A stretch of DNA of 64,000 bases, taken from Amycolatopsis circi (lineage in GTDB: Bacteria > Actinomycetota > Actinomycetes > Mycobacteriales > Pseudonocardiaceae). Positions 47,734-57,087 of the stretch are shown one piece after another. The position numbers were made by a program, and so were the translations under genes. How positions within the stretch are numbered: position 1 is the first letter of the stretch; each line of letters begins with the position of its first letter. The notes beneath the pieces are model-generated. The model did not search any database. It saw only the letters and a list, made by a program, of their open reading frames with translations, and was not told the origin of the DNA. The stretch spans positions 1-64,000 of the forward strand of contig NZ_PQIA01000005.1 in the NCBI RefSeq assembly GCF_003385235.1, written 5' to 3'.

Positions 47734-48777
47734 GTGGAGCCGTTGCCCGAAGGCAGTAACTCGAACTGGGCCGATCCCGGGGTCTACGAAGTGGCCGCGG
47801 GCGTCTACCGGATTCCATTGCCGCTGCCGAACGACAGCCTGCGCGCGGTCAACGTCTACGCAGTCACCGACGGCACGAACCTGGTACTCGTCGACTCGGG
47901 GTGGGCCCTCACCGAATCTCGCCAGCTGCTGGCCAAAGCGCTCAAGGCGATCGACGCCGAGCTCGGCGATGTCCGAGAGTTCCTCATCACCCACGTCCAC
48001 CGCGACCACTACACGCAGGCAGTCGCGCTTCGGCGCGAGTTCGGCAACCGGATCGCCCTCGGCAAGCTCGAGCAGCCTTCGCTCGACGCGAGCGCCAACC
48101 CGAACCAGTTCCCCATGCAAGCCCAACTCGACCTCCTTCGCCTCAGCGACGGACAAGAGGTCATCACCGCGCTCAGCAAGCTGTTCGGTTCGGAACCTCG
48201 CCACACCGAGGCGAATCTTTGGGAAGAGCCGGATGAATGGCTGACGCCCGGCCGGCGAGCGGTACTGCCCGACCGAGAGTTCGACGTTGTCCACACTCCG
48301 GGGCACACCAACGGACATGTGGTTTTCGTAGACGGTGCAGCCAACCTCTTGTTCTCCGGCGACCACGTCCTCCCGCACATCACTCCGTCGATCGGATTTC
48401 AGCCGGTTCCGGCCGAGTTGCCGCTGAACGACTATCTCGACTCCCTCCGCCTGGTTCGCGGGATGCCGGACCGGCGCATGCTGCCGGCTCACGGCCCAGT
48501 CACCGACAGCGTGCATGCCCGGATCGATGAACTTCTCGAACATCACCGGCAACGCCTCGAAACGATGGCGGCTCAAATCGAAGCCGGAGCGAGCACCGCT
48601 TTTGAAGCGGCCAACCGCCTCGGCTGGACTCGTCGCGGCCGCAAACTGTCCGAAATGGACGCCTTCAATCAGATGCTCGCCGTCCTGGAAACCGGCGCGC
48701 ACCTGGATCTTCTGGTCTCGCAGAACAAACTCGCTGCCGAAGACGTCGACGGCATTCGCCGCTACAAGACCACGTAG
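47734..48777 (+). CDS. MBL fold metallohydrolase
   Basis: A 347-aa metallo-beta-lactamase-fold hydrolase. The dinuclear metal motif is THVHRDHYTQ (about residues 85-94), with HTPGHTNGHVV and FSGDHVLP supplying the later His and Asp ligands, and a C-terminal LACTB2-like winged helix (FEAANRLGWTRRGRKLSEMDAFNQMLAV). The layout resembles LACTB2/glyoxalase II-like thioesterases or nucleases. GTG 47734 has GGAGG 5 nt upstream. Substrate unknown. Confidence 0.88.
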   Translation: MEPLPEGSNSNWADPGVYEVAAGVYRIPLPLPNDSLRAVNVYAVTDGTNLVLVDSGWALTESRQLLAKALKAIDAELGDVREFLITHVHRDHYTQAVALRREFGNRIALGKLEQPSLDASANPNQFPMQAQLDLLRLSDGQEVITALSKLFGSEPRHTEANLWEEPDEWLTPGRRAVLPDREFDVVHTPGHTNGHVVFVDGAANLLFSGDHVLPHITPSIGFQPVPAELPLNDYLDSLRLVRGMPDRRMLPAHGPVTDSVHARIDELLEHHRQRLETMAAQIEAGASTAFEAANRLGWTRRGRKLSEMDAFNQMLAVLETGAHLDLLVSQNKLAAEDVDGIRRYKTT

Positions 48778-48819
48778 CGGCCAACATTCGTCACTCGCCT
48801 AATGGGATACTGATCCGCC

Positions 48820-49272
48820 GTGCCTCCTATCATTGTGAGACGAGCCCGCGCCGACGATGTCGAAGCGATCGTCCAGATGCTTGCGGACGACCAACTGGGA
48901 GCAACCCGCGACTCCACGGCCGACCTCGAGCCCTACCTGCAAGCGTTCAAAGCCATTGCTGAAGACCCAAATCAGCTGCTGGTCGTCGCAACGTCAAACG
49001 ACCGACCGATAGCCACACTGCAGCTGACAATCATCCCCGGCCTCGCACGGCGTGGGGCCCTTCGCGGGCAAATTGAAGCTGTGCGCGTACACCGCGATCA
49101 CCGCGGCTCAGGCTTGGGCGCGCAACTCGTGCAGTGGGCCATCGACGAATCCCGGCGACGCGGCTGCAACCTAGTTCAGCTCGCCTCGGACACAACGAGG
49201 ACGGCAGCACACCGCTTCTACGAACGATTGGGCTTCGTCGCGAGTCACACTGGTTTCAAGCTGCATCTCTGA
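48820..49272 (+). CDS. GNAT family N-acetyltransferase
   Basis: A 150-aa acetyltransferase with motif A IEAVRVHRDHRGSGLGAQLVQWAID (about residues 88-112) and a C-terminal TRTAAHRFYERLGFVASH typical of the family. GTG 48820 has no obvious ribosome site. It is 42 bp after the MBL gene and likely co-transcribed. Confidence 0.88.
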   Translation: MPPIIVRRARADDVEAIVQMLADDQLGATRDSTADLEPYLQAFKAIAEDPNQLLVVATSNDRPIATLQLTIIPGLARRGALRGQIEAVRVHRDHRGSGLGAQLVQWAIDESRRRGCNLVQLASDTTRTAAHRFYERLGFVASHTGFKLHL

Positions 49273-49420
49273 TCACTCCCTCCCCGCAGCTTCAGCCGTA
49301 CGCTCGATCACCCGACTTTCACCATGCCAGGGTTGTCACCCAAAAGCCAAGCCATTGCACGATGGGTCCCTTCGCGCAAATTAGCTGCCTGTGCTCGAAT
49401 CAATGCGTATCGTGACGATC

Positions 49421-50695
49421 ATGAGCAAGTCGACCACACCGGCGGACCACGCCGATCAGACCACCAAGACCACCGAAACCGCAGACCTCGCCTTCCTGCT
49501 TCGCGCCATGCATGCGAACCTCGACCTCTTCAATCGCCTGCAGACAGACCAGCTGATGACGGCACTGAAGGACGCGAACCGCCAGATCGCGCGCTTGCAG
49601 GCGTTGCAGCTGCATTGCATGGCGGGCATCCGAAGACGAAGATCTGACCCGCACGAACTGGCGTGCGAGTTCGCCCTTGCCTTGCACATCACCGATACTC
49701 GAGCCGGAGCGATGATCACCGCCGCCGAAGCTCTGGCTCAACGTCTGCCTCGAATCTTTCGGTTGATGGATCAGGGCAAATTCGACCTCTATCGCGCCAT
49801 GAAAGTCACTGACGGCACCAGCCAGCTGTCCGACCGCCACGCGCGCATGGTCGATTACCTGCTCGAACACCGACTGGAGGACAAGAACCCGACCCAAGTC
49901 CGCAAGGCAACCGCATATGCCGCAACGAAAATCGACCCAGACGGCGCGATGAATCGGCTGGCTCAGCGGAAAGCCGAGCGCCGCGTCATCTTGCAGCACC
50001 AGAGCGAAGGCATCTCACGGCTCTCCGTCGACAACACCTCGACCGACAAAGCAACAGCGGCTTACCTGCGCGTTGACAAGATCGCTCGATCGCTCAAGAC
50101 GGGCGATGAGAAGCGGACCCTCGACCAACTGCGCGCTGACGTCGCGATCGATCTTCTGCTCAGCGGCAAAGGCGGTGTTCCAGAGCAGACCGAGGTGTAC
50201 CTCTATGTCGATCTGCAGACATACCTGGGGCTCAACGACAATCCCGCCGAGCTCGCCGGTCACGGTCATATCCCGGCCGAGCTCGCACGCCACATCGCCA
50301 CTGGTCCCGACACGATCGTCCGCCGGGTCATCACTGACCCGCTGACCGGACAGGTGATCGAGGTCGGCAAGTTCCGCTATCGGCCGAACATCGACGTGGA
50401 CGAGTTCGTGCGGATCCGCGACCGTGAGTGCCGACAGCCCGGCTGCCCGCGGCCGGCACAAAGCTGCCTGACGGAACCGACCGGCCCTGATTCCACGGAC
50501 GCAGACTCGACGTTGAGCTACTGCCTACGCCACCGCCGTCTTAAGAATCGAGCCGACTGGAGCTACGAGGTCCTGCAGGACGGAAAGCTCATCGTCACGA
50601 CACCTACTGGCGAGAAAGCTGAAAGCGCACCTCCGCCACTGCACGATCCTCAGCCCGCGGCGGAAGAACCTGGAGAGGAACGCCTAGGCGCATAA
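49421..50695 (+). CDS. DUF222 protein with degenerate HNH domain
   Basis: A 424-aa member of the actinobacterial DUF222/13E12-type family, often linked to mobile DNA. The DUF222 core spans about residues 30-300. At the C-terminus the HNH region begins normally (RIRDRECRQPGCPRPAQSC) but the catalytic D-H block reads LTEPTGPDST, and C-R-H-H-R-L-K reads CLRHRRLK, so the general-base histidine is lost. The nuclease is probably inactive. ATG 49421 is 7 nt after TATCGT, fitting a leaderless start. The gene is less GC-rich than its neighbours, consistent with transfer. It ends 5 bp before the converging mnmA stop. Confidence 0.85.
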   Translation: MSKSTTPADHADQTTKTTETADLAFLLRAMHANLDLFNRLQTDQLMTALKDANRQIARLQALQLHCMAGIRRRRSDPHELACEFALALHITDTRAGAMITAAEALAQRLPRIFRLMDQGKFDLYRAMKVTDGTSQLSDRHARMVDYLLEHRLEDKNPTQVRKATAYAATKIDPDGAMNRLAQRKAERRVILQHQSEGISRLSVDNTSTDKATAAYLRVDKIARSLKTGDEKRTLDQLRADVAIDLLLSGKGGVPEQTEVYLYVDLQTYLGLNDNPAELAGHGHIPAELARHIATGPDTIVRRVITDPLTGQVIEVGKFRYRPNIDVDEFVRIRDRECRQPGCPRPAQSCLTEPTGPDSTDADSTLSYCLRHRRLKNRADWSYEVLQDGKLIVTTPTGEKAESAPPPLHDPQPAAEEPGEERLGA

Positions 50696-50700
50696 GGAGA

Positions 50701-51795
50701 TCAGCGAGTGCCAGAGATCTTGGCGCTCCCGAGCACGAGGTCGCCCGCCTGGTCGTCTTGCCGATAAAGGACAACTACTTGGCCAGGTGCTACACCGCGC
50801 AACGGCTCGCGCAACTGGATGGAGACTTGCCCGCCTTCGCCTACTTCGGCAATCGCATCGGCAATGCCTCCGTGCGCGCGAACCTGGACGGTGCATTCGG
50901 TCGGTCCGTCCAAGGCTCGTCCGCTCGGCCAGATCGCCCGGTCCGCGTCGATGGCCTGGACACCGAGGTCTGCCGACGACCCGACCTTCACCGTGCCCGA
51001 AACAGGTTCGAGCGAAAGGACATAACGAGGTCGCCCGTCAGCGGCCGGCGCGTCGATGCCGAGGCCCTTCCGCTGGCCGACGGTGAATCCGTGCACGCCG
51101 GTGTGACGCCCGAGCACAGCGCCTGTCTCTGCGTCGACCAGTTCGCCGGGACGCTCGCCGAGCCGCTTCTCCAAGAACTTCTTGGTGTCACCGTCCGGGA
51201 TGAAGCAAATGTCGTGGCTGTCTGGCTTCCGGGCGACGGAAAGCCCGCGCTGCTCCGCCTCGGCCCGCACCTCCGACTTCCAAGAGTCGCCCAGCGGAAA
51301 CATCGCATGGCTAAGCTGCTCTGGCCGCAGTGAAGCCAGCACGTACGACTGGTCCTTGCCTTCGTCCGCGCTCCGTCGGAGTTCCAACTCGCCGTCGACG
51401 GTCGCCAGGCGCGCATAGTGTCCGGTCGCAACAGCGTCGAAGCCAAGAGCGAGCGCCTTCTCAAGCAGCGCCTCGAACTTGATTTTCTCGTTGCAAGTCA
51501 CGCAAGGGTTCGGCGTGCGGCCGGCTGCGTACTCGCCGACGAACGTCTCAACGACCTCTTCGGTGAAGCGCTCGGCGAAATCCCAGATGTAGAACGGGAT
51601 GCCGAGGATGTCCGCAGCCCGGCGGGCGTCGTGCGAATCCTCGATGGTGCAGCAGCCGCGGGAACCCGTCCGCAGCGTGCCAGGTTGAGCCGAAAGCGCC
51701 AGGTGCACTCCGACGACGTCGTGGCCGGCGTCCACTGCACGCGCAGCGGCGACGGCCGAGTCGACTCCTCCGCTCATTGCGGCCAATACCCGCAT
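50701..51795 (-). CDS. mnmA: tRNA-specific 2-thiouridylase
   Basis: Thiolates U34 of Lys, Glu and Gln tRNAs using sulfur from a cysteine desulfurase. The 364-aa protein has the P-loop [13 protein letters not shown] at residues 6-18, catalytic cysteines in NPCVTCN (about 103) and HDICFI (about 200), and the C-terminal barrel. ATG 51795 lies 4 nt after the cysteine desulfurase TAA with GAGG overlapping that stop, so the sulfur donor and acceptor are produced together. Confidence 0.96.
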   Translation of the reverse strand: MRVLAAMSGGVDSAVAAARAVDAGHDVVGVHLALSAQPGTLRTGSRGCCTIEDSHDARRAADILGIPFYIWDFAERFTEEVVETFVGEYAAGRTPNPCVTCNEKIKFEALLEKALALGFDAVATGHYARLATVDGELELRRSADEGKDQSYVLASLRPEQLSHAMFPLGDSWKSEVRAEAEQRGLSVARKPDSHDICFIPDGDTKKFLEKRLGERPGELVDAETGAVLGRHTGVHGFTVGQRKGLGIDAPAADGRPRYVLSLEPVSGTVKVGSSADLGVQAIDADRAIWPSGRALDGPTECTVQVRAHGGIADAIAEVGEGGQVSIQLREPLRGVAPGQVVVLYRQDDQAGDLVLGSAKISGTR

Positions 51796-51799
51796 TGCT

Positions 51800-52996
51800 T
51801 TACACCTCTTGCTTCTGCGTCTGCTTGCGCATGCCGGCGAGACCGGCCTGTCGGGCGCGGGTGACGACGCCACCGATCTCACGGGCCAGGGTATGCACGT
51901 CGTCCAGCGTCGACGTGTGGCCAAGCGAGAATCGGAGCGAACCGCGGGCTGCGGCGGCGTCGGCCCCCATTGCCAGGAGAACGTGACTTGGCTGTGCGAC
52001 ACCCGCGGTACACGCTGAACCGGTGGAGCACTCGATGCCCTTGGCGTCCAAGAGCATCAGCAGGCTGTCGCCCGCGCAGCCTGGGAAAGTGAAGTGAGCA
52101 TGGCTCGGCAAGCGGTCACCGTCGCGGCCGTTAAGAATCGCGTCCGGGACCTCGCGCAGGACCGCGGCGACGAGTTCGTCGCGCAGCTTCTCGACCCGAG
52201 CCTCGTACTCCGCACGACCGCCGATCGCCGCTTGCACCGCAGCGGCGAAGCCCGCAATCGCCGGGACGTCGAGAGTGCCCGAGCGAACACTGCGTTCCTG
52301 GCCACCGCCGTGGAGCACAGGGACGCACGAAGTGTCGCGGTCCAGGAGAAGCGCGCCGACACCGTACGGGCCGCCGAGCTTGTGTCCGGTCAGCGTGAGT
52401 GCGGCTGCGCCGGATGCGGTGAAGTCGACCGGAACCGCACCGACCGCCTGGACGGCATCGGTGTGCAGGGGGATCGAGTATTCGTTGCAGACCTCGGCGA
52501 GAGCGGCGACTGGATTGACCGTGCCGACCTCGTTGTTCGCCCACATCACCGTTGCCAGGGCGACGGTCTCCGGTGCCGAATCGATCGCGGCGCGGAGCGT
52601 TTCCGGCGACACCCGGCCCTGGTCGTCTACTTCGAGCCAGGTGATCTCGGCGCCGGAGTGCTGCTCCAGCCACTCGACCGTGTCGAGGACCGCGTGATGC
52701 TCGACCGTGCTGCAAAGAATGCGATGCCGAGCCGAGTCCTCGCCGTTTCGAGCCCAGAAGATGCCCTTGACCGCGAGGTTGTCACTCTCCGTGCCGCCGC
52801 CGGTGAAGATGACTTCCGACGGTCGCGCGCCCAAAGCTGCGGCGATGACTTCCCGTGCTTCCTCAACAGCCCGCCGAGCTCGCCGTCCCGAAGAATGCAG
52901 CGCGGAGGCGTTGCCCACGGTGGACAAAGCCTCAGTCATCGCCGCAATGGCTTCGGGCAGCATCGGAGTGGTTGCCGCGTGGTCGAGATAGGTCAT
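51800..52996 (-). CDS. Cysteine desulfurase (IscS/NifS-like)
   Basis: PLP enzyme that removes sulfur from cysteine, here most likely feeding MnmA and Fe-S assembly. The 398-aa protein starts [17 protein letters not shown], has the PLP-lysine in [13 protein letters not shown] (about residue 205) and the sulfur-carrying Cys in [13 protein letters not shown] (about 330). ATG 52996 is chosen by family similarity; longer frames extend into the MFS region. Counterpart of Rv3025c by position. Confidence 0.94.
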   Translation of the reverse strand: MTYLDHAATTPMLPEAIAAMTEALSTVGNASALHSSGRRARRAVEEAREVIAAALGARPSEVIFTGGGTESDNLAVKGIFWARNGEDSARHRILCSTVEHHAVLDTVEWLEQHSGAEITWLEVDDQGRVSPETLRAAIDSAPETVALATVMWANNEVGTVNPVAALAEVCNEYSIPLHTDAVQAVGAVPVDFTASGAAALTLTGHKLGGPYGVGALLLDRDTSCVPVLHGGGQERSVRSGTLDVPAIAGFAAAVQAAIGGRAEYEARVEKLRDELVAAVLREVPDAILNGRDGDRLPSHAHFTFPGCAGDSLLMLLDAKGIECSTGSACTAGVAQPSHVLLAMGADAAAARGSLRFSLGHTSTLDDVHTLAREIGGVVTRARQAGLAGMRKQTQKQEV

Positions 52997-53060
52997 CGCT
53001 CTATCAGGGTAGACCGATGCGGCCTGTGACGAAGCTCGCCCCAGGCCGCGGAGTGGCACG

Positions 53061-54425
53061 TCACACCTCTTTCGGCCACCTGCTCGTGAGCCGGACGCCG
53101 AGCAGCGCGAGCAGGACGAGGCCGACACTGAGCAGTCCCATCGCGGGAGAAGGCTGGGCGGCCGAGGCGACGACGGCCAGGAGCACCCCGCCGAGACCAA
53201 TGAGCAGCGCTGATCCGACCCAGTCGGCCAACTGCATCGCGGACGTGTTGAACCCGCGCTCCCCCTCCGGCGAGTAGCGCAGCAGGAGGACCGAGATGGC
53301 CGGCATCGCGATTCCCATCCCCGCACCGCCGACTGCGCAAACGGCGAAGGCCACCCATGCGGGGAACCACGGTTGGGCGACAAAACCGAAGCCGACTAGA
53401 CCCACCGCGACGAGCGCGAAGCCGGTGCGCAGCGATGCCTCCCGCGACCAGTCGAGGAAGCGGCCTTGGAGACCCGACGCGGCGGACCAGCCAAGCGCGG
53501 TAATGGTGAGCGGCAGGCCAGCGAGAGCAGGGCTGTAGCCGTGGACGGCGGTCATGGTCAGGGGGAGATATGCCTCCATGCCTGCATATGCGCCGGCGAT
53601 CAGAGCTCGAGAGGCGACCACCGTGGGCAATCCGGGGCGAGAGGTCATGGTTCCGCCAGGCAAGAGCTTGCGTAATGCGACGGCTAGTGCGACAAGACCC
53701 ACCGCGCCGTACGCGAGTGCGGCGGGCGATGGGTGCTGTGCAGCCCAGCTCAGGGCGGCGATCCCGAGCGCAGCAACGACAGCGGTGATGACGCCTCCGC
53801 GACGTCCGGCTGGGAGCGGCACGTGGGCGGGCAATCGGCGAGTGATTTTCCAGAGAAGACCGATTCCGATCCCGACCAGAGGAAGCAGTCCGAGGAAGAC
53901 CCATCGCCAGCCCACGGTCACAGTCACCAAACCGGCGACGGACGGGCCGATTACCGCCGGGAGGACCCAAGCAGCAGCATTGGCCGCATAGATGACGGGT
54001 CGTTCGCGGTCGGTGAACGTCAGGGCGATCAGCAGCGAGACGGACACCAGCAGAAACCCGGAGCCGAAGCCCTGAAGCGCACGGCCGACTAGGAGCACTG
54101 GCATTGTCGTGGCGATGCCTGCGACGGCTAGTCCTGCGGCGAACAACACCGGTCCCACCAGGAGGGCTGGTGCTGGGCCGCGGCGGTCGCCTAGTCGTCC
54201 GGACAAGACAGTGGCGACGACACTGGCCACCAGGAACGTTGTGAACGGCCAGGAATAGAGCGCGAACCCGTGAAGCTCGGCGACGAGCGTCGGCATCGCG
54301 GTGGCGACGCCCATGTTTTCAAAGGCCACCAGCGTGACCACAAGCAACAGGCCAACGGTGACAAGGCGGTGTTCGCGACTCCAGAGGACGCTTTTCCTAG
54401 GCTGCGCTTCGACGGTCTGGCTCAT
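53061..54425 (-). CDS. MFS transporter (drug efflux type)
   Basis: A 454-aa major facilitator of the 14-helix DHA2 type or a related class. Motif A is [16 protein letters not shown] (about residue 78) and motif C-like [19 protein letters not shown] follows. ATG 54425 is chosen from the start [13 protein letters not shown]; longer frames are not conserved. A MerR-type dyad lies 10-39 bp upstream of the ATG, so expression is probably induced by the transported compound. No MerR gene is adjacent. Confidence 0.88.
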   Translation of the reverse strand: MSQTVEAQPRKSVLWSREHRLVTVGLLLVVTLVAFENMGVATAMPTLVAELHGFALYSWPFTTFLVASVVATVLSGRLGDRRGPAPALLVGPVLFAAGLAVAGIATTMPVLLVGRALQGFGSGFLLVSVSLLIALTFTDRERPVIYAANAAAWVLPAVIGPSVAGLVTVTVGWRWVFLGLLPLVGIGIGLLWKITRRLPAHVPLPAGRRGGVITAVVAALGIAALSWAAQHPSPAALAYGAVGLVALAVALRKLLPGGTMTSRPGLPTVVASRALIAGAYAGMEAYLPLTMTAVHGYSPALAGLPLTITALGWSAASGLQGRFLDWSREASLRTGFALVAVGLVGFGFVAQPWFPAWVAFAVCAVGGAGMGIAMPAISVLLLRYSPEGERGFNTSAMQLADWVGSALLIGLGGVLLAVVASAAQPSPAMGLLSVGLVLLALLGVRLTSRWPKEV

Positions 54426-54434
54426 GATCGCGAG

Positions 54435-54464
54435 CTTGCAACCTCCAGCGCTCTGGAGGTCAAG
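54435..54464 (-). promoter_or_regulatory. MerR-type promoter of the MFS gene
   Basis: ACCTCCAG and CTGGAGGT (54441-54460) form an 8-bp-arm dyad with a 4-bp centre. On the minus strand TTGACC (54463-54458) serves as -35, and the dyad lies in the spacer ahead of TGCAAG. This is the geometry of SoxR/MerR-regulated promoters. Confidence 0.75.
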
Positions 54465-54862
54465 CCGTCCATCGAGCTTTCGGGGTGGGCAGTGGGGCAC
54501 CTCGCATCGGGCTGGTTTCCGATGCGCAGGATGACGTTCGCGACTCAATCCGGAGAAGCCGGATCTGCGGGATTCGGCGACTACGTGAACATCCAGGAAA
54601 TCGAGGGCGCCCGGCGCAGGAAGTCGATGACGCCGGGTAGCTGCCGACGTCGTTGTGGACGCCTAGACCGATGAATCGGAGTCCTTGCGGGTAGCCGTCA
54701 GCACTGTCTGTGTCACGACGCCGGGTCGGGTCGGGTGATTGAGCGAGACAGGAGCGCGGGTGTTGCCGTTGACTGGCGAATCGAGCGTGCGGTTCGGAAT
54801 GCGCCGGATGCTGGTTGGCTTTAAGTAGGACGTACGGCGACCGAAGGAGAGTGCGAACCGAG
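54465..54862. other. Gap with one repeat and a possible gene remnant
   Basis: The 437-bp stretch between the MFS and MDR starts holds one repeat copy, TTGCCGTTGACTGGCGAA (54763-54780, minus orientation). On the minus strand 54580-54690 reads as a short peptide pattern (RFIGLGVHNDVGSYP, then in another frame PGVIDFLRRAPSISW), which could be a frameshifted fragment of a lost gene; this is weak. Nothing else is supported. Confidence 0.4.
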
Positions 54863-55768
54863 ATGCGAGCTATCACTTTCGCCGAGTACGGCGGGCCCGA
54901 AGTGCTGCAGCTGAAGGATGTTCCGGTGCCGGAGCCCGGCCCGGGGCAGGTGCGGGTCGCGGTCCGGCGCGCGGGGATCAACCCGATCGACTGGAAGATT
55001 CGTTCAGGGGCGATGGCGGGTGGCGCGGCGCTCGAAGGTCCGCAGATTCCGGGGCTGGAGATCGCGGGAGTGGTCGACGCGGCGGGCGTCGGCGCTGAAT
55101 TCGGCGTCGGAGACGAGGTGTTCGGCTGGTCTGCGACCGGCGGGTACGCGGAGTTCGCGCTCGGCGGAGCGATCGTGCGCAAGCCGGCCGACCTCTCCTG
55201 GGATGACGCGGCGGCGTTGCCGGTTGCTGGCGAAACCGCACTGCGCGTGTTGCGTCTGCTCGACGTCAAAGCTGGTGAGCTGTTGGTTGTCCACGGAGCG
55301 AGTGGCGCCGTCGGCCGTTTCGCTACACAGATCGCGGTCGCGTTGGGCGCGACGGTGATCGGAACGGCTGGACAGCACAATCTCGATGAGGTGAAAGCGC
55401 TGGGCGCGATTCCGGTGCGCTACGGCGACGGGTGGCTCGAGCGGGTCCGTGAGGTGGCCGATCGGCCGGTCGACGCGGTGTTCGACGCGTCTGGCCATGG
55501 CGTTTTGCCGGAATCGGTCGAGCTGCGCGGGTCGAAGGACCGCATCGTGACCATTGCCGACGGCGCGGCATTCCAGCTCGGGTTGCCTTTCTCGTCGGGA
55601 GGCAAGGACGGGCAGACGCAGCAGGTGCTGAACGAGATCCTCGGGTATGTACACAATGGACTGCGGATTGCGCAGGGGAAGACCTTTCCGTTAGAGGAAG
55701 CGGCAGCTGCGCAGGAGGAGAGCCGCAACGGGCACCCTGGTGGGAAGCTGACTATTGCCGTTTCCTGA
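54863..55768 (+). CDS. MDR-family NADP-dependent oxidoreductase (quinone reductase-like)
   Basis: A 301-aa zinc-independent medium-chain reductase: MRAITFAEYGGPEVLQLKDVPVPEPGPGQV is the family N-terminus, NPIDWKIRSG follows, and the NADP fold is LLVVHGASGAVGRFATQIAVALGATVIGTA (about residues 140-170). Reduces quinones or enones with NADPH. ATG 54863 is the best family match; AGGAGA lies 12 nt upstream, rather far. Confidence 0.88.
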   Translation: MRAITFAEYGGPEVLQLKDVPVPEPGPGQVRVAVRRAGINPIDWKIRSGAMAGGAALEGPQIPGLEIAGVVDAAGVGAEFGVGDEVFGWSATGGYAEFALGGAIVRKPADLSWDDAAALPVAGETALRVLRLLDVKAGELLVVHGASGAVGRFATQIAVALGATVIGTAGQHNLDEVKALGAIPVRYGDGWLERVREVADRPVDAVFDASGHGVLPESVELRGSKDRIVTIADGAAFQLGLPFSSGGKDGQTQQVLNEILGYVHNGLRIAQGKTFPLEEAAAAQEESRNGHPGGKLTIAVS

Positions 55769-55826
55769 CCACGATCAGCGGCTAAGCACGACGGCAGGGT
55801 CGCTCGGTGACCATGCAGATCGGGTG

Positions 55827-56178
55827 TCGCCGGTTTGCGGCGGCCGTGGCGAGCGGGCCGTTGCCGCTCAGTGGCGAAAGCCTGGGCACTGCGGGCAGGC
55901 GCGCCGAGGCAAGCGGGTGTTGCCGCTGTGTGGCGACACCCGAGGGGCAGCGACCCGGTGCGCCGAAGCAAACGATTCGTCGCCATTCGGCGGCGACTGA
56001 TGGCGGAGCGGCGGTTACCGGCAACGGGCCGGGTAGCCGTAGCCATCCGGTGGCGAGGCGAGCCGGGTTGCTGTTGCCGTTGAGTGGCGAATGGGCTGGC
56101 TACGGTCAGTCGAAGGCCAACCCGGCGGGGATCGGAAAGCGGTGGAGAGGTGTCGCCAAAAAATGGCAACACCTCTCC
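55827..56178 (-). repeat. Array F: palindromic repeats in a convergent gap, minus orientation
   Basis: Copies start at 55827, 55861, 55920, 55980, 56040, 56074 and 56154. Here the asymmetric form reads TTGCC to GGCGA, the opposite orientation to arrays A and C. Four are spaced 59, 60 and 60 bp. The last copy has an A6 centre and sits in a larger hairpin (GAGAGGTGTCGCCA / TGGCAACACCTCTC, 56146-56178) 24 bp beyond the plsC-like stop, so it may act as that gene's terminator. The array fills the gap between the converging MDR and acyltransferase genes. Confidence 0.85.
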
Positions 56179-56202
56179 GCGAACCTGTGACCAGGGTATT
56201 CG

Positions 56203-57087
56203 TCAGTGCGCGACCGGCTGGGAGGGCGCGCGACGGCCGGCCAGCACCCGGCGGCGTTGCGGCGGGATGCGGACTGTCCCGAGGGCTGAGTGGACAGCCG
56301 CCTCGGCAAGAGCCGCCAGCGAACGACGGTCTTCCGCGCGGCCCGGGGCGATCTCCGGGCACACGTGCACTTCCAGGACCAGACCGCGCAGCGCGGCAAC
56401 CCGGCGCAACGACGCGATGAGCGACTCCGGCCCGATGAACGCCGGCTGGCTGGTTTCGCGGCCGTCGGCGAGGCGGTAGCGAAGGGCGATCGGTCGGACC
56501 GGGACGCCGCCGTCGATCGCCGCTTGGAAGGTGGCCGTTGTGAAGCGGCCGGAGGCCAGGCCGCACCAGGTGGTGCCCTCGGGGGTGACGTTGACGAGCG
56601 CGCCGGCGCGGAGGCTGTCGGCCAGTTCGGACATTGTGCCTGGCAAGGTGCGCAAGCGGTTGCGGTCCAGGAAAATACTGCCGCCGCGACGCACGAGCGT
56701 GCCCAGGATCGGCCAGGAGCCGATCTCGATCTTCGCGAGCGCGCGCATCGGACGCAGGGCGTTGATGGCGATGATGTCCAGCCACGAGATGTGGTTGTTC
56801 ACCACGAGCGCACCGCGACCGGCCGGAGCGGCGAGGAAGTCCGCACCGCCCACGACAGACATCCGCACGCCGAACGCCCTCAGCACCGCCCGGAAAATCC
56901 GGCGCATCATGCGTTCCCGGCTCCGGCCGCGAATCGCCAGCAACGCCGGCACGACCAGCAGCGCCGCCAAGACCACGGAAATCGCTGCGGTGAAACGCAA
57001 GACTCGCCGCGACAAGCCAACCGTCGGTGCGCCTTCGGTCAGACAACCGTCACCGCAGGGCGAAGTCGGCATCCAAGCGTGACTCAT
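56203..57087 (-). CDS. 1-acyl-sn-glycerol-3-phosphate acyltransferase family protein (PlsC/OlsA-like)
   Basis: A 294-aa membrane-associated acyltransferase. One or two N-terminal hydrophobic segments (AAISVVLAALLVVPALLAI) precede the NHX4D motif NNHISWLD (about residue 97) and VTPEGTT with the second substrate motif. ATG 57087 overlaps the stop of the GNAT-like partner as ATGA. Together the pair resembles OlsA/OlsB, which make ornithine lipids, and the M. tuberculosis pair Rv3026c/Rv3027c. Conversion of lyso-ornithine lipid or another lyso-lipid is inferred. Confidence 0.85.
   Translation of the reverse strand: MSHAWMPTSPCGDGCLTEGAPTVGLSRRVLRFTAAISVVLAALLVVPALLAIRGRSRERMMRRIFRAVLRAFGVRMSVVGGADFLAAPAGRGALVVNNHISWLDIIAINALRPMRALAKIEIGSWPILGTLVRRGGSIFLDRNRLRTLPGTMSELADSLRAGALVNVTPEGTTWCGLASGRFTTATFQAAIDGGVPVRPIALRYRLADGRETSQPAFIGPESLIASLRRVAALRGLVLEVHVCPEIAPGRAEDRRSLAALAEAAVHSALGTVRIPPQRRRVLAGRRAPSQPVAH

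Noticed and set aside
54580-54700. Pseudogene between the MFS and MDR genes
   Set aside because: A short peptide pattern appears in two frames but no family could be named; kept only as a note in the gap entry.
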